DNA of 64,000 bases from Pseudaestuariivita atlantica. GTDB lineage: Bacteria > Pseudomonadota > Alphaproteobacteria > Rhodobacterales > Rhodobacteraceae. Position numbers and translations under genes: made by a program. The notes beneath the pieces were generated by a model, which did not search any database, was not told the DNA's origin, and worked only from the letters and a program-made list of their open reading frames with translations. Shown one piece after another: positions 20,523 through 29,329 of the stretch. Location: NCBI RefSeq assembly GCF_001205715.1, contig NZ_AQQZ01000005.1:1-64000 (forward strand), in the 5' to 3' direction. The number at the start of each line of letters is the position of its first letter. Positions within the stretch are counted from its first letter, which is position 1.

Positions 20523-22208
20523 ATGGCCCATGACGGACAGGACGTGACGACCGAAATCCCGGTGCTGGTGCCCGACCTTCTCGACACCACGGCAGCCGCG
20601 TTGCCTGCCATGGATGACATTCTTGCACGCGCCAAGGCCAGCGTGGCCGCGCTGGTCACCGACAATGGCCGCGTCTCGGGCGCGTTGATCGAACAGCACC
20701 AGACCGCCGCGCACGGGCTCGCATGGCTCGCCACCTACGTGGAAAGCCTGCACCAGATGCAGAACTGGGCGATGGCGCTGCAGGCCGACGGTCGCTTTGG
20801 CCGGATCGAGCAGCTGATCCACCAGATCGCGTTTGGCGAATACCTCTGGCAGGTGTACGGCGGCATCCAGATGAACCAGGGCGAGGTCATTCGCCTTCAG
20901 GACCTCGGCCTCACGCAGGCCGACCAGCGCTCCCTGATGCACCCGGCGGTGATGACCCTGACGCAGTCGGGCAACACGCAGGCCGCGCGCCTTGAGCTCG
21001 TGGACCTGATGCAGGAGCAGAAGGCGAACACCACCTTCGGCGCATCGGGCCTCGATGACGAGCTCGAGATGATCCGCGACCAGTTCCGCCGCTTCGCGCT
21101 CGACCGCGTGGAGCCGCATGCGCATGAATGGCACCTGAAGGACGAGTTGATCCCGATGGACATCATCGACGAGATGGCCAAACTGGGCGTCTTCGGCCTG
21201 ACCATCCCCGAGGAATATGGCGGGCTGGGCCTGTCGAAGGCGTCGATGTGCGTCGTCTCCGAGGAACTCAGCCGCGCCTATATCGGCGTCGGCTCGCTCG
21301 GCACCCGCTCGGAAATCGCGGCAGAACTGATCCTGTGCGGCGGTACCGAGGACCAGAAACAGAAATGGCTGCCGGGCCTCGCCAGCGGGGAGATTTTGCC
21401 CACCGCCGTCTTCACCGAACCGAACACCGGATCGGACCTTGGCGCGCTGCGCACCAAGGCCACCCGCGACGGTGACGACTGGACGATCACCGGCAACAAG
21501 ACGTGGATCACCCACGCCGCTCGGACCCATGTCATGACCGTCCTCGCCCGTTCCGTGCCCGGCACCGACGATTACAAGGGCCTGTCGATGTTCCTCGCCG
21601 AAAAGACCCCCGGCACCGATGACGCGCCGTGGCAGGATCCCGGTATCTCGGGCGGCGAGATCGAGGTTCTGGGCTACCGCGGCATGAAGGAATACACCGT
21701 CAACTTCGACGGGTTCGCCGTGAAGGGTGAGAACCTGCTCGGCGGGGTCGAGGGTCAGGGCTTCAAGCAACTGATGCAGACCTTCGAATCCGCCCGCATC
21801 CAGACCGCCGCGCGCGCCGTGGGGGTAGCGTGTTCGGCGCTCGACGTCGGCATGCAATACGCCGAGGACCGCAAGCAGTTCGGCAAGGCCCTGATCGAAT
21901 TCCCGCGCGTCGCCTCGAAACTGGCGATGATGGCGGTCGAGATCATGGTCGCCCGCCAGCTGACCTATTTCTCGGCCCGCGAGAAGGATGAAGAGCGCCG
22001 CTGCGATCTCGAGGCCGGGATGGCCAAGCTGCTGGGCGCCCGCGTGGCATGGTCGGCTGCGGACAACGCGTTGCAAATCCACGGCGGCAACGGCTTTGCC
22101 CTGGAATACAAGGTCAGCCGCATCCTGTGCGACGCCCGCATCCTGAACATCTTCGAAGGTGCAGCCGAAATCCAGGCCCAGGTCATCGCGCGTCGCCTGC
22201 TGGCCTGA
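20523..22208 (+). CDS. mcd: (2S)-Methylsuccinyl-CoA dehydrogenase
   Basis: A 561-residue acyl-CoA dehydrogenase. The typical family has about 380 residues; here a 165-residue helical N-terminal extension (to about ANTTFGASGLDDELEMIRDQF) precedes the normal core with TEPNTGSDLG, MKEYTVNFDGF and GGNGFALEYKVSRILCDARI. That extension is the hallmark of methylsuccinyl-CoA dehydrogenase of the ethylmalonyl-CoA pathway for acetyl-CoA assimilation, oxidising methylsuccinyl-CoA to mesaconyl-CoA with electrons to ETF. AGGAG lies 8 bases before the ATG at 20523. Confidence 0.85.
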   Translation: MAHDGQDVTTEIPVLVPDLLDTTAAALPAMDDILARAKASVAALVTDNGRVSGALIEQHQTAAHGLAWLATYVESLHQMQNWAMALQADGRFGRIEQLIHQIAFGEYLWQVYGGIQMNQGEVIRLQDLGLTQADQRSLMHPAVMTLTQSGNTQAARLELVDLMQEQKANTTFGASGLDDELEMIRDQFRRFALDRVEPHAHEWHLKDELIPMDIIDEMAKLGVFGLTIPEEYGGLGLSKASMCVVSEELSRAYIGVGSLGTRSEIAAELILCGGTEDQKQKWLPGLASGEILPTAVFTEPNTGSDLGALRTKATRDGDDWTITGNKTWITHAARTHVMTVLARSVPGTDDYKGLSMFLAEKTPGTDDAPWQDPGISGGEIEVLGYRGMKEYTVNFDGFAVKGENLLGGVEGQGFKQLMQTFESARIQTAARAVGVACSALDVGMQYAEDRKQFGKALIEFPRVASKLAMMAVEIMVARQLTYFSAREKDEERRCDLEAGMAKLLGARVAWSAADNALQIHGGNGFALEYKVSRILCDARILNIFEGAAEIQAQVIARRLLA

Positions 22209-22215
22209 GTAAAAA

Positions 22216-22243
22216 GCCCAAACCGCGTAGCCGTGGTTTGGGC
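22216..22243 (-). terminator. Intrinsic terminator of the beta-trefoil gene
   Basis: A 12-base-pair stem (GCCCAAACC / GGTTTGGGC plus three inner pairs) with loop TAGC is preceded on the plus strand by AAAAA, giving a T run for minus-strand transcripts. It lies just past the mcd stop and could also slow plus-strand transcription, though no T run follows in that direction. Confidence 0.75.
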
Positions 22244-22280
22244 CAGATCGGCAGCGTTCAGAAGGGTAGGATCGCGTGTC

Positions 22281-22793
22281 CTACTTGATTTTCGCCACCG
22301 GCCGGAGCGACCAGAATTGGCCGGTGTAGGACGCACAAGGGCGCAGTTGCGGCTGCAGGTCCCTCGGGCCGCCGTTGAACAGGTCCAGACACATATCCGA
22401 ACCTCGGAAGCGGGTCGTCAGGCGGTTGAACCCGGACGCAGGCGTGATCTTCCACTCCTGCCCGGTGTAGTTGCCACAGCTGCGCATATCGGTCTCGTTG
22501 TCGCTGTCGCCGCCGTTGAACACGTCGACACAGGCGCCATCACCCAGTTTCTTGTTCGAAATGGAGACGTATCCGTTCTTCCCGGGACGCAAACGCCAGA
22601 GCTGGCTGGCGGATTTGCGGCACTTCTTCATGACCAGCTTGTTCTTCTGACGGCCGGACCGGATCACGTCGAGGCACATGCCCTCGCCCTGCCATTTCGT
22701 GGTCAGCTGGTACCACACGTCATAGGGACCGGACTGCGCCCAAGCGGGCACTGCGAGGAAAGACAGGATCAGGGCAAATGTTACTGACTTCAT
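22281..22793 (-). CDS. Secreted ricin-type beta-trefoil protein
   Basis: A 170-residue exported protein. A signal peptide (MKSVTFALILSFLAVPAWAQ) is followed by a single domain with three related repeats: GMCLDVI...QLWRLRP, GACVDVFNGGD...QEWKITP, and DMCLDLFNGGP...QFWSLRP. Each carries the (Q)xW signature of ricin B lectin repeats, and paired cysteines occur in each. This fold usually binds carbohydrate, so a periplasmic or extracellular lectin is likely. No enzyme domain is fused. It has its own terminator and stands alone. Confidence 0.85.
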   Translation of the reverse strand: MKSVTFALILSFLAVPAWAQSGPYDVWYQLTTKWQGEGMCLDVIRSGRQKNKLVMKKCRKSASQLWRLRPGKNGYVSISNKKLGDGACVDVFNGGDSDNETDMRSCGNYTGQEWKITPASGFNRLTTRFRGSDMCLDLFNGGPRDLQPQLRPCASYTGQFWSLRPVAKIK

Positions 22794-23050
22794 GGTGATG
22801 AAATTCCTTCGAAAGACTAAAGCCTTCCTCACGGTAATTTTGTTATACTTTCATTATCAACAGTAAACTCGACCGGAAATCAGAAACACCGCCAAACCCC
22901 TCGACAAACACGTCACAGACTAATTATCCAAGTGTGCTTTCAGCATGATCTGGCTCTGCAGTTGCTTTTCCCGGCATTTTCACCGGATCCCCATAGGCAC
23001 TGCCATCAGCCTCAAGGATGGATTCGAAGCACAAAACGAGGTCCGGTCTG

Positions 23051-23317
23051 ATGTTTAGGACCCGCGCATTGGTGATCGCCGTCGTCGGCTTGACCGCCTG
23101 CTCCACCACCCAGTCCAGGCACGTCACACGTGCCGAGGCGTTGGAATTGATGAATACAGGCAAGGTGACGGAAATCGGCGTGACGCATTCAGGCGAGACG
23201 ATCCTGACGCTGCGCGACGGCTCCTTTGTCTCTAACCACGTGGACGTCATCGGGTATCCCCGACAATTGCTCGCCGAATGCGCGGCCTGCGAAGACGTAA
23301 CGCATTGGATCGAATGA
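23051..23317 (+). CDS. Small predicted lipoprotein
   Basis: An 88-residue protein with signal sequence MFRTRALVIAVVGLTAC, where LTAC forms a lipobox with Cys17. The mature part is about 70 residues containing GETILTLRDGSFVSNHVDV and ends near CAACEDVTHWIE, with two more cysteines that could form a disulfide. The family is unknown. The start at 23051 was chosen because it makes the lipobox sensible. The 257 bases upstream hold divergent promoters with the beta-trefoil gene and no other recognisable gene. Confidence 0.65.
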   Translation: MFRTRALVIAVVGLTACSTTQSRHVTRAEALELMNTGKVTEIGVTHSGETILTLRDGSFVSNHVDVIGYPRQLLAECAACEDVTHWIE

Positions 23318-23456
23318 CACGATCCGAGAATCCGTTGGTGAACAATCAGACGTGCCGGCGTTGATCCGGCGCCCTTGGACGTCCCGCCGCACGCGATCCT
23401 TTCCATGCTGCGTCGACACCGTTTATACTTTTCAGAATATTTGAACGGGGGATTTC

Positions 23457-24467
23457 ATGGCCAGGTCTGTATTGCTCACCGGCATATCGGGGTTCATCGC
23501 AAAACGTATCGCGCTGGATTTGCTAGACGCGGGCCACGTCGTACGCGGCACCTTGCGGTCCATGTCCCGCGCCCAGGAAGTGACTGATGCGCTGGCGGCG
23601 CACGTCTCTGATCCCGCTTCGCTGGACAGGCTCTCCTTTGCCGAGGCCGACCTGACACAGGACGCCGGTTGGGACGCTGCAATGCAGGGCATCGACGTGC
23701 TGATGCACACCGCGTCACCGTTTCCGGGGTCGATGCCAAAGGACGAAAACGAGCTGATCACGCCTGCCGTAGAGGGAACCCTGCGCGCGCTGAAGGCCGC
23801 ACAGGCCTCGGGCGTCACGCGGGTGATCATGACGTCGTCGGTCGTGGCCATTGAAGCCAACGACAAGGGCGCGCCGTTCGACGAAAACGACTGGTCCGAT
23901 CCCGCCCATCCCAGATCCACCGCGTATTTCAAATCCAAGACACTGGCTGAACGCGCGGCGTGGGACTTCGTTGCGGCGCATCCGGACATGGCGCTGACCG
24001 CGATCAACCCCTCGCTGGTGTTGGGCTCGCCACTTGACCAAAGGTTCGGCACATCGCTCGAACTGATTGAACGGCTCATGTCGGGCAAGGACCCGATGTT
24101 GCCCTGTTTCGGCTTCGGGATTGTCGATGTGGCCGACGTATCCGCGATGCACGTAAAGGCGATGGAACGGGAGGACACCGCCGGCCAGCGCTTCATCGCG
24201 TCGGGTGGCAGCATGATGCTTCCGGACATCGCCAAGGTGCTCAAGGATGCCTACCCCGACCGCGGGATAAAGACCGCGCGCGCACCGGATCTGCTTGTCC
24301 GGTTTCTGGCGCTCTTCGACGCACAAATCCGTTCCATCCTTCCAAATCTCGGCACGATGCCCGAATTCGACACCTCGCGCGCGCAGTCGGTGATGGGGAT
24401 GGAATTCGTGCCGCCGGACGAGGCGATCCGAAGGTCTGCCGCGGCTGTTGCTGCCAAGACCGCGTAG
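23457..24467 (+). CDS. Extended SDR / dihydroflavonol-4-reductase-like protein
   Basis: A 336-residue NAD(P)-dependent reductase. The cofactor loop reads LLTGISGFIAKRI, followed by MTSSVVAI and YFKSKTLAE (Tyr-x3-Lys). This subgroup resembles plant dihydroflavonol reductases and bacterial aldehyde or ketone reductases. The loop GISGFIA is a GxxGxxA variant seen in that subgroup. Substrate is unknown. A TATACT box lies about 30 bases before the ATG. It is a single gene by spacing. Confidence 0.85.
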   Translation: MARSVLLTGISGFIAKRIALDLLDAGHVVRGTLRSMSRAQEVTDALAAHVSDPASLDRLSFAEADLTQDAGWDAAMQGIDVLMHTASPFPGSMPKDENELITPAVEGTLRALKAAQASGVTRVIMTSSVVAIEANDKGAPFDENDWSDPAHPRSTAYFKSKTLAERAAWDFVAAHPDMALTAINPSLVLGSPLDQRFGTSLELIERLMSGKDPMLPCFGFGIVDVADVSAMHVKAMEREDTAGQRFIASGGSMMLPDIAKVLKDAYPDRGIKTARAPDLLVRFLALFDAQIRSILPNLGTMPEFDTSRAQSVMGMEFVPPDEAIRRSAAAVAAKTA

Positions 24468-24534
24468 ACACCGTCTTGCCAAGCTGGATGTTTGCGGCAC
24501 AGGGTCAGGACACCCGGAACAAGTCTGACACCCC

Positions 24535-25131
24535 ATGCTGACCTTCGCTGCGGCGATCTTCTTTCTCATCATCTCGCCCGGTCCGGGCGTCCTGTCTGCC
24601 GCGGGTGTGAGCGCGGCGTTCGGGATGCGAGCGGGTCTGCGATATGTTCTGGGCCTGATGATCGGCAACGCGGCGGTGATGCTGGCGGTGATCACGGGGC
24701 TGGCGGCGCTGATCCTCGCCAGCCCTGTGATCCGCACGGTGCTGATGGTCTTGTCGACGGCCTACCTGCTGTACCTCGCGGCCAAGATCGCCTTTGCCGG
24801 GGCGCAGGTGTCGTTCATCGCCGCCGACCGCGAACCGGGCGTGCTGGGCGGGTTCCTGTTACAGCCGATCAATCCCAAGGCCTACGTGGTCAACACGTTC
24901 CTGTTTGCGAACTTCCCGCTGTACCCGGATGCCTACGTGACCGAGGTGATCGTGAAGGCCATCGTGTTCAACGCGATCTGGCTGCCGCTGCATATCCTGT
25001 GGTGCTGGTTCGGCGCGTCCCTGCGCCGCCTGAACCTAGCGCCACGCCAGCAGCGCGCGATCAATGTCGGGATGGCGGCGTCGATGCTTGTCGTTGTCGG
25101 GCTGGCGTTGATCGCGGGCGGGGTCGGCTGA
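24535..25131 (+). CDS. LysE/RhtB-family amino-acid exporter
   Basis: A 198-residue inner-membrane protein with about six hydrophobic segments. It begins MLTFAAAIFFLIISPGPGVLSAAGVSAAFGMRAGL, matching the LysE signature with its SPGP motif, and includes GGFLLQPINPKAYVVNTFLF. Such carriers export lysine, homoserine, threonine or related compounds. Its last codons and stop lie inside the left arm of the inverted repeat at 25118. Confidence 0.88.
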   Translation: MLTFAAAIFFLIISPGPGVLSAAGVSAAFGMRAGLRYVLGLMIGNAAVMLAVITGLAALILASPVIRTVLMVLSTAYLLYLAAKIAFAGAQVSFIAADREPGVLGGFLLQPINPKAYVVNTFLFANFPLYPDAYVTEVIVKAIVFNAIWLPLHILWCWFGASLRRLNLAPRQQRAINVGMAASMLVVVGLALIAGGVG

Positions 25132-25191
25132 GGATCAGCCGACCTACGTGAAAACCTGGATGTAGGTCGGCTGCTCGCCAGCCGACCCCGC
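25118..25191. repeat. REP-like 30-bp inverted repeat with internal palindromes
   Basis: Arms at 25118-25147 and 25162-25191 are inverted copies that differ only in their 5-base centres. The 14-base loop is GTGAAAACCTGGAT. Each arm contains its own palindrome, GTCGGCTG-N5-CAGCCGAC, so the element can form one long hairpin or two short ones. It overlaps the end of the LysE gene and stops 7 bases before the stop of the convergent gene. It probably works as a bidirectional terminator or REP-type element. Confidence 0.85.
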
Positions 25192-25198
25192 TGTGAGG

Positions 25199-27697
25199 TC
25201 AGCCGTCCACCCGGATATTGGCGTTCTTGGGATCGTAGGGGCTGTCCTCGACAACTTCGGCATCCCACAGCCTGTTCTGCATCCGCACCTGCACGCGGGT
25301 CCCCGGCACGGCCAGCGCGGGCGGCAGGTAGCCCATCCCGATGGACTTGCCGAAATGCACCGAATACCCGCCCGAGGTCAGGCGACCGACGCGGGTGTCC
25401 CCGTCGTACAAAGCCTCGCGCCCCCACGGATCCGCATCCTCGGGCCCGTCGATCAGCAGAGTGCAGCACTTCGACCGGACGCCCAGCGCCTCCATCTCTG
25501 CCTTGCCATGGAAGTCCTTGGACAGGTCGACAAAGCGGGGCAGGTCGGCCTCCAGCGGCGTCGCGTCGCGGCCCAACTCGGTCCCGAAGGCGCGATAGGA
25601 TTTCTCCTGCCGCAGCCAGTTCTGCGCCCGCGCGCCCACCAGCTTCATGCCGTGCTTCTCTCCGGCAGCCTTCAACTGATCCCACAGGTAGGTCTGCATC
25701 TCGATCGGGTGGTGCAGCTCCCATCCCAGCTCACCGGTATAGGCGACGCGGATCGCGTGCACCGGGCACATCTTCAACTCGATGTCGCGCGCCGACAGCC
25801 ACGGGAACCGCTTGTTCGACAGCGCCGTGTCCGGGTCCGCGTCGACGATCAACTCCTTCAGCACATCGCGCGACTTTGGCCCCGCGATGGCAAAGACGCC
25901 CCACTGAGTGGTCACGTCCTGAGCGTTGATCCGGCCGAACTCGGCCTCCTTCTCGACAATCGCCTTGTAGAGGTAATCCTGGTCATAGGCGTGCCACGCG
26001 CCGGCGGAGACGAGGTAATAGTCATCCTCACCCTTCCGCACGATGGTGTATTCGGTGCGCGTCGTACCGGCCGAGGTCAGCGCGTAGGTCAGGTTGATCC
26101 GGCCCACCTTGGGCAGCTTGTTGCAGGTGAACCAGTCGAGGAACGCCGTCGCCCCCGGCCCGCTGATGCGGTGCTTGGTGAACGCTGTCGCGTCGATTAG
26201 CCCAACGCCGTTGCGGACCGCCTCGGCCTCGCCTTTGGCATACTGCCACCAGCCGCCCCGGCGGAACGAACGCGCGTCATGGTCGAACGAATCCGGCGCA
26301 TCCAGAGGTCCGTAGTAATTGGGCCGCTCCCACCCGTTCACCTGCCCGAATTGCGCGCCTGCGGCCTTCTGCCGGTCATAGGCGGGGGCGGTGCGCAGGG
26401 GGCGGCAGGCCGCCCGCTCTTCATCGGGGTGGTGCAGGATGTAGACGTGCTCGTAACATTCCTCGTTCTTGCGCGCGGCATACTCGGTCGTCATCCACGA
26501 GCCGTAGCGTTTGGGGTCGAGCGAGGCCATGTCGATCTCGGCCTCGCCCTCGACGATCATCTGCGCAAGGTAATACCCCGTGCCGCCCGCCGCGGTGATC
26601 CCGAACGAGAAGCCTTCGGCCAGCCACATGTTCTGCAAGCCGGGCGCGGGTCCGACCAGCGGGTTGCCGTCGGGCGTGTAGCAGATCGGGCCGTTGAAAT
26701 CGTCCTTCAGCCCCACCGTTTCCGAGGTCGGAATACGGTGGATCATGGACATGTACTCTTCCTCGATCCGTTCGAGGTCCAGCGGGAACAGGTCGGCGCG
26801 GAAGCTGTCGGGACAGCCGAATTCGAACCGCGCGGGCGCGTTGCGTTCGTAAGGACCAAGGATCCAGCCGCCGCGTTCCTCGCGCACGTACCACTTGGCA
26901 TCGGCATCACGCAGGACGGGGTGTTCGGGGTTCGACTTGCGCCATTCGACCAGCGCGGGGTCGGGTTCGGTCACGATATACTGGTGCTCGACCGGGATCG
27001 CGGGGATCTTGATGCCCAAGAGCTGCGCGGTGCGCTGCGCGTGGTTGCCCGTGGCGGTCACGACGTGTTCGGCATGGATCACGATCTGCTCGTCCGAGGC
27101 GACGAGGTTACCGCCCTTTTCCACCATCTTGGTGCAGGTGACGTCCCAGTGATCGCCCGTCCAGTGATAACCGTCGACCTGCCACTTGCGCTCGATCATC
27201 ACGCCGCGCTGGCGGGCCCCCTTGGCCATCGCCATCGTCACGTCGGCCGGGTTAATGTAGCCATCCGTCGGGTGATAGATCGCGCCTTTCAGGTCCTCGG
27301 TCCGCACCAGCGGATACCGCTCCTTGATCTGCGCGGGCGACAGCCATTCGAACGGCACACCGCAGGTCTCGGCGGTCGAGGCGTACAGCATGTATTCGTC
27401 CATCCGCGCATCGGTCTGGGCCATGCGCAGGTTGCCGACGACATAGAACCCGGCGTTCAGCCCGGTCTCTTCCTCAAGCGTCTTGTAGTACTTGATCGAG
27501 TAGTCGTGGATGTGAGTGGTGGCGTAGGACATGTTGAAATACGGCAAAAGCCCCGCCGCGTGCCAGGTCGAGCCGGAGGTCAATTCGTCCCGCTCCAGCA
27601 GCATCACGTCGTCCCAGCCTGCGCGGGCCAGGTGATACGCAATCGACGTGCCCACCGCACCGCCGCCCACAACCAGCGCCTTCACATGCGTCTTCAT
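25199..27697 (-). CDS. Dimethylglycine/sarcosine dehydrogenase-like flavoprotein
   Basis: An 832-residue protein with two parts. Residues 1 to about 400 are a DAO-type FAD oxidoreductase with ALVVGGGAVGTSIAYHLA and the covalent-FAD context GSTWHAAGLLP. The remainder is a FAO/GcvT tetrahydrofolate-binding half (FVDLSKDFHGKAEM, TSGGYSVHFGKSIGMGYL). The layout fits dimethylglycine or sarcosine dehydrogenase, which demethylate with folate as C1 acceptor and pass electrons to ETF. Roseobacters use several such paralogues for glycine betaine, and the exact substrate is open. Confidence 0.85.
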   Translation of the reverse strand: MKTHVKALVVGGGAVGTSIAYHLARAGWDDVMLLERDELTSGSTWHAAGLLPYFNMSYATTHIHDYSIKYYKTLEEETGLNAGFYVVGNLRMAQTDARMDEYMLYASTAETCGVPFEWLSPAQIKERYPLVRTEDLKGAIYHPTDGYINPADVTMAMAKGARQRGVMIERKWQVDGYHWTGDHWDVTCTKMVEKGGNLVASDEQIVIHAEHVVTATGNHAQRTAQLLGIKIPAIPVEHQYIVTEPDPALVEWRKSNPEHPVLRDADAKWYVREERGGWILGPYERNAPARFEFGCPDSFRADLFPLDLERIEEEYMSMIHRIPTSETVGLKDDFNGPICYTPDGNPLVGPAPGLQNMWLAEGFSFGITAAGGTGYYLAQMIVEGEAEIDMASLDPKRYGSWMTTEYAARKNEECYEHVYILHHPDEERAACRPLRTAPAYDRQKAAGAQFGQVNGWERPNYYGPLDAPDSFDHDARSFRRGGWWQYAKGEAEAVRNGVGLIDATAFTKHRISGPGATAFLDWFTCNKLPKVGRINLTYALTSAGTTRTEYTIVRKGEDDYYLVSAGAWHAYDQDYLYKAIVEKEAEFGRINAQDVTTQWGVFAIAGPKSRDVLKELIVDADPDTALSNKRFPWLSARDIELKMCPVHAIRVAYTGELGWELHHPIEMQTYLWDQLKAAGEKHGMKLVGARAQNWLRQEKSYRAFGTELGRDATPLEADLPRFVDLSKDFHGKAEMEALGVRSKCCTLLIDGPEDADPWGREALYDGDTRVGRLTSGGYSVHFGKSIGMGYLPPALAVPGTRVQVRMQNRLWDAEVVEDSPYDPKNANIRVDG

Positions 27698-27909
27698 TGC
27701 CCGACCCTCCGTCTGCTGTCGCGACCGGGTTTAGCGAAGCACAGGACCGGGCCGGTGGAAGGAGTCGACCCCTTCGGCCCAAAAACGACATTTGCCGGGC
27801 GGATCGCCGCCGCCTGCCCGCTGACCGGCAGGATCGGGCCCTGACGGGTCTGGACAGACCCCACGACTTTGGCAAATCATCGGCCCGTTACATGACCCGG
27901 CCATTTTCC

Positions 27910-28554
27910 ATGACGCTCACCGTCCGCACCGCTGCACGACAATTGAACGAGGCCTATCTCGGCCAGGTCCCGGACACCGCGCAGGTGCTGCGCGGGCACG
28001 GCGTGACCGGCTGGATGATGGAGGATGACGTGATGGTCATCCTCGGGCAGGACAGCTGGAAGGACTGGCTGTTCAACAGCCTCGACCCGTTCGGGGTGAT
28101 CGGGCCGGAGCCGCCGGTCGGGCATGACCTTGAACCGCAGGCACGGCGGCACGGGCTTACCTTTCACGGCGGCATCCTCGAACATGCGCGCGTGGTCTAT
28201 GACCTGGCGCTGCAGCACAGGCCGCGCGCGATCATCGGGCATTCGCTGGGCGGGGCCGCCGCGCAGATTGCGGGCCTTGTGCTCGAAGTGCCGGTGATCA
28301 GCTTCGGTGCTCCGCGTCCCTGCTGGTCGCGGCGCCGGGACCCGCGCGAATCCAACGTGCTGAACGTGATGCGTGTCGATGACGACGTGACCAAGCTGCC
28401 GCCATGGCCCATGGGGTTCCGCCCGCTTGGCCGCCCCGTCACGCTGGTGCCCTTCCAGCGGCGGTTCGGACGCGATCACCAGATGCCGCACTATGTCTCG
28501 ATCCTCGACGAAGGACATCGCGGCGACCGCGTGCCCGACCGCTGGCCAGGCTGA
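27910..28554 (+). CDS. Lipase (class 3)-like hydrolase, first of a tandem pair
   Basis: A 214-residue alpha/beta hydrolase of lipase class 3 type: nucleophile elbow GHSLGG (110-115, Ser112), a likely acid in MRVDDDVTKLPP and a C-terminal DHQMPHY as the His region. No signal peptide, so probably cytoplasmic. It aligns along its whole length with the next gene, which set the start at 27910 instead of 27892. The true substrate (lipid, lactone or ester) is not deducible. Confidence 0.8.
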   Translation: MTLTVRTAARQLNEAYLGQVPDTAQVLRGHGVTGWMMEDDVMVILGQDSWKDWLFNSLDPFGVIGPEPPVGHDLEPQARRHGLTFHGGILEHARVVYDLALQHRPRAIIGHSLGGAAAQIAGLVLEVPVISFGAPRPCWSRRRDPRESNVLNVMRVDDDVTKLPPWPMGFRPLGRPVTLVPFQRRFGRDHQMPHYVSILDEGHRGDRVPDRWPG

Positions 28555-28665
28555 CCGGCCTTCCGGGTCAGGTTTGCCCTACTGGACGGCGGCCCGCCAC
28601 GACGCTTGACTTTGCGTCATGCGCGCCGTGGCAATAACGCCGGGACAGAGACAGGGATTTTAGAC

Positions 28666-29301
28666 ATGGCCACGCTCAACGTAATGGAAGCCGCCAAGCT
28701 GATCGAAGACGCCTATGCCAAGCGGCTGACGGATGTGCATACCGAGATCGATGTGCGCGGCGTGCAGGCGACCTACCTCAATTCCGGGGTCCTCGTCATT
28801 CCGGGCACCAACGAGTTCCGCGACTGGTTTGACTTCAACCTCAACATGTTCGGCCAGGGCGGCGACGGCCACGGGTTCGAGGTCGTCTCGGGCGACAGCG
28901 GCACCAAGTGGCATGCCGGGTTCCTCGAACATGCGCAGATCGTCTACAGCTTTGCCAAGGGATTGCGGCCCAAGTTCATCGTCGGTCATTCGCTGGGCGC
29001 CGCTTCGGCGCAGATCGTCGGCATGTCTCTCAGAACGCCGACCATCGCCTTTGCGTCGCCCCAGACCTGCCGGTCGCGCACGCGGATGCCGGGCGAGGGC
29101 TGGGTGGTGAACATCTGCCGCGTCGATGACGATGTCTGCCACCAGCCGCCGCGCATCCTCGGCTTCCGCACGATCGGCAGCCGCTACTGGCTGAGCCCCG
29201 ACCCGCTGAAACTGGGCGAGGATCACAAGATCGACAATTACATGGACCTGCTGAAGACCAAGAAGGTGAAGGACCGGGTGCCGCAGGCCTGGCCGACGTA
29301 A
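28666..29301 (+). CDS. Lipase (class 3)-like hydrolase, second of a tandem pair
   Basis: A 211-residue paralogue of the preceding gene, sharing FLEHAQIVYSFAKGL versus ILEHARVVYDLAL, GHSLGA (107-112, Ser109) and the CRVDDDVCHQPPRILGFR block. It likewise lacks an export signal. The 111-base gap between the two genes may allow a separate promoter. The copies have diverged strongly, so the duplication is old. It is convergent with the GAF kinase gene. Confidence 0.8.
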   Translation: MATLNVMEAAKLIEDAYAKRLTDVHTEIDVRGVQATYLNSGVLVIPGTNEFRDWFDFNLNMFGQGGDGHGFEVVSGDSGTKWHAGFLEHAQIVYSFAKGLRPKFIVGHSLGAASAQIVGMSLRTPTIAFASPQTCRSRTRMPGEGWVVNICRVDDDVCHQPPRILGFRTIGSRYWLSPDPLKLGEDHKIDNYMDLLKTKKVKDRVPQAWPT

Positions 29302-29329
29302 ACGGCGGTCCATCCGGGCACGAGCCGGG

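Noticed and set aside
20232-22082. 616-codon open frame on the minus strand, antisense to mcd
   Set aside because: It is the shadow of a GC-rich gene: rich in Arg, His, Ala and Gly, with no domain, and the plus-strand product is a clear acyl-CoA dehydrogenase.
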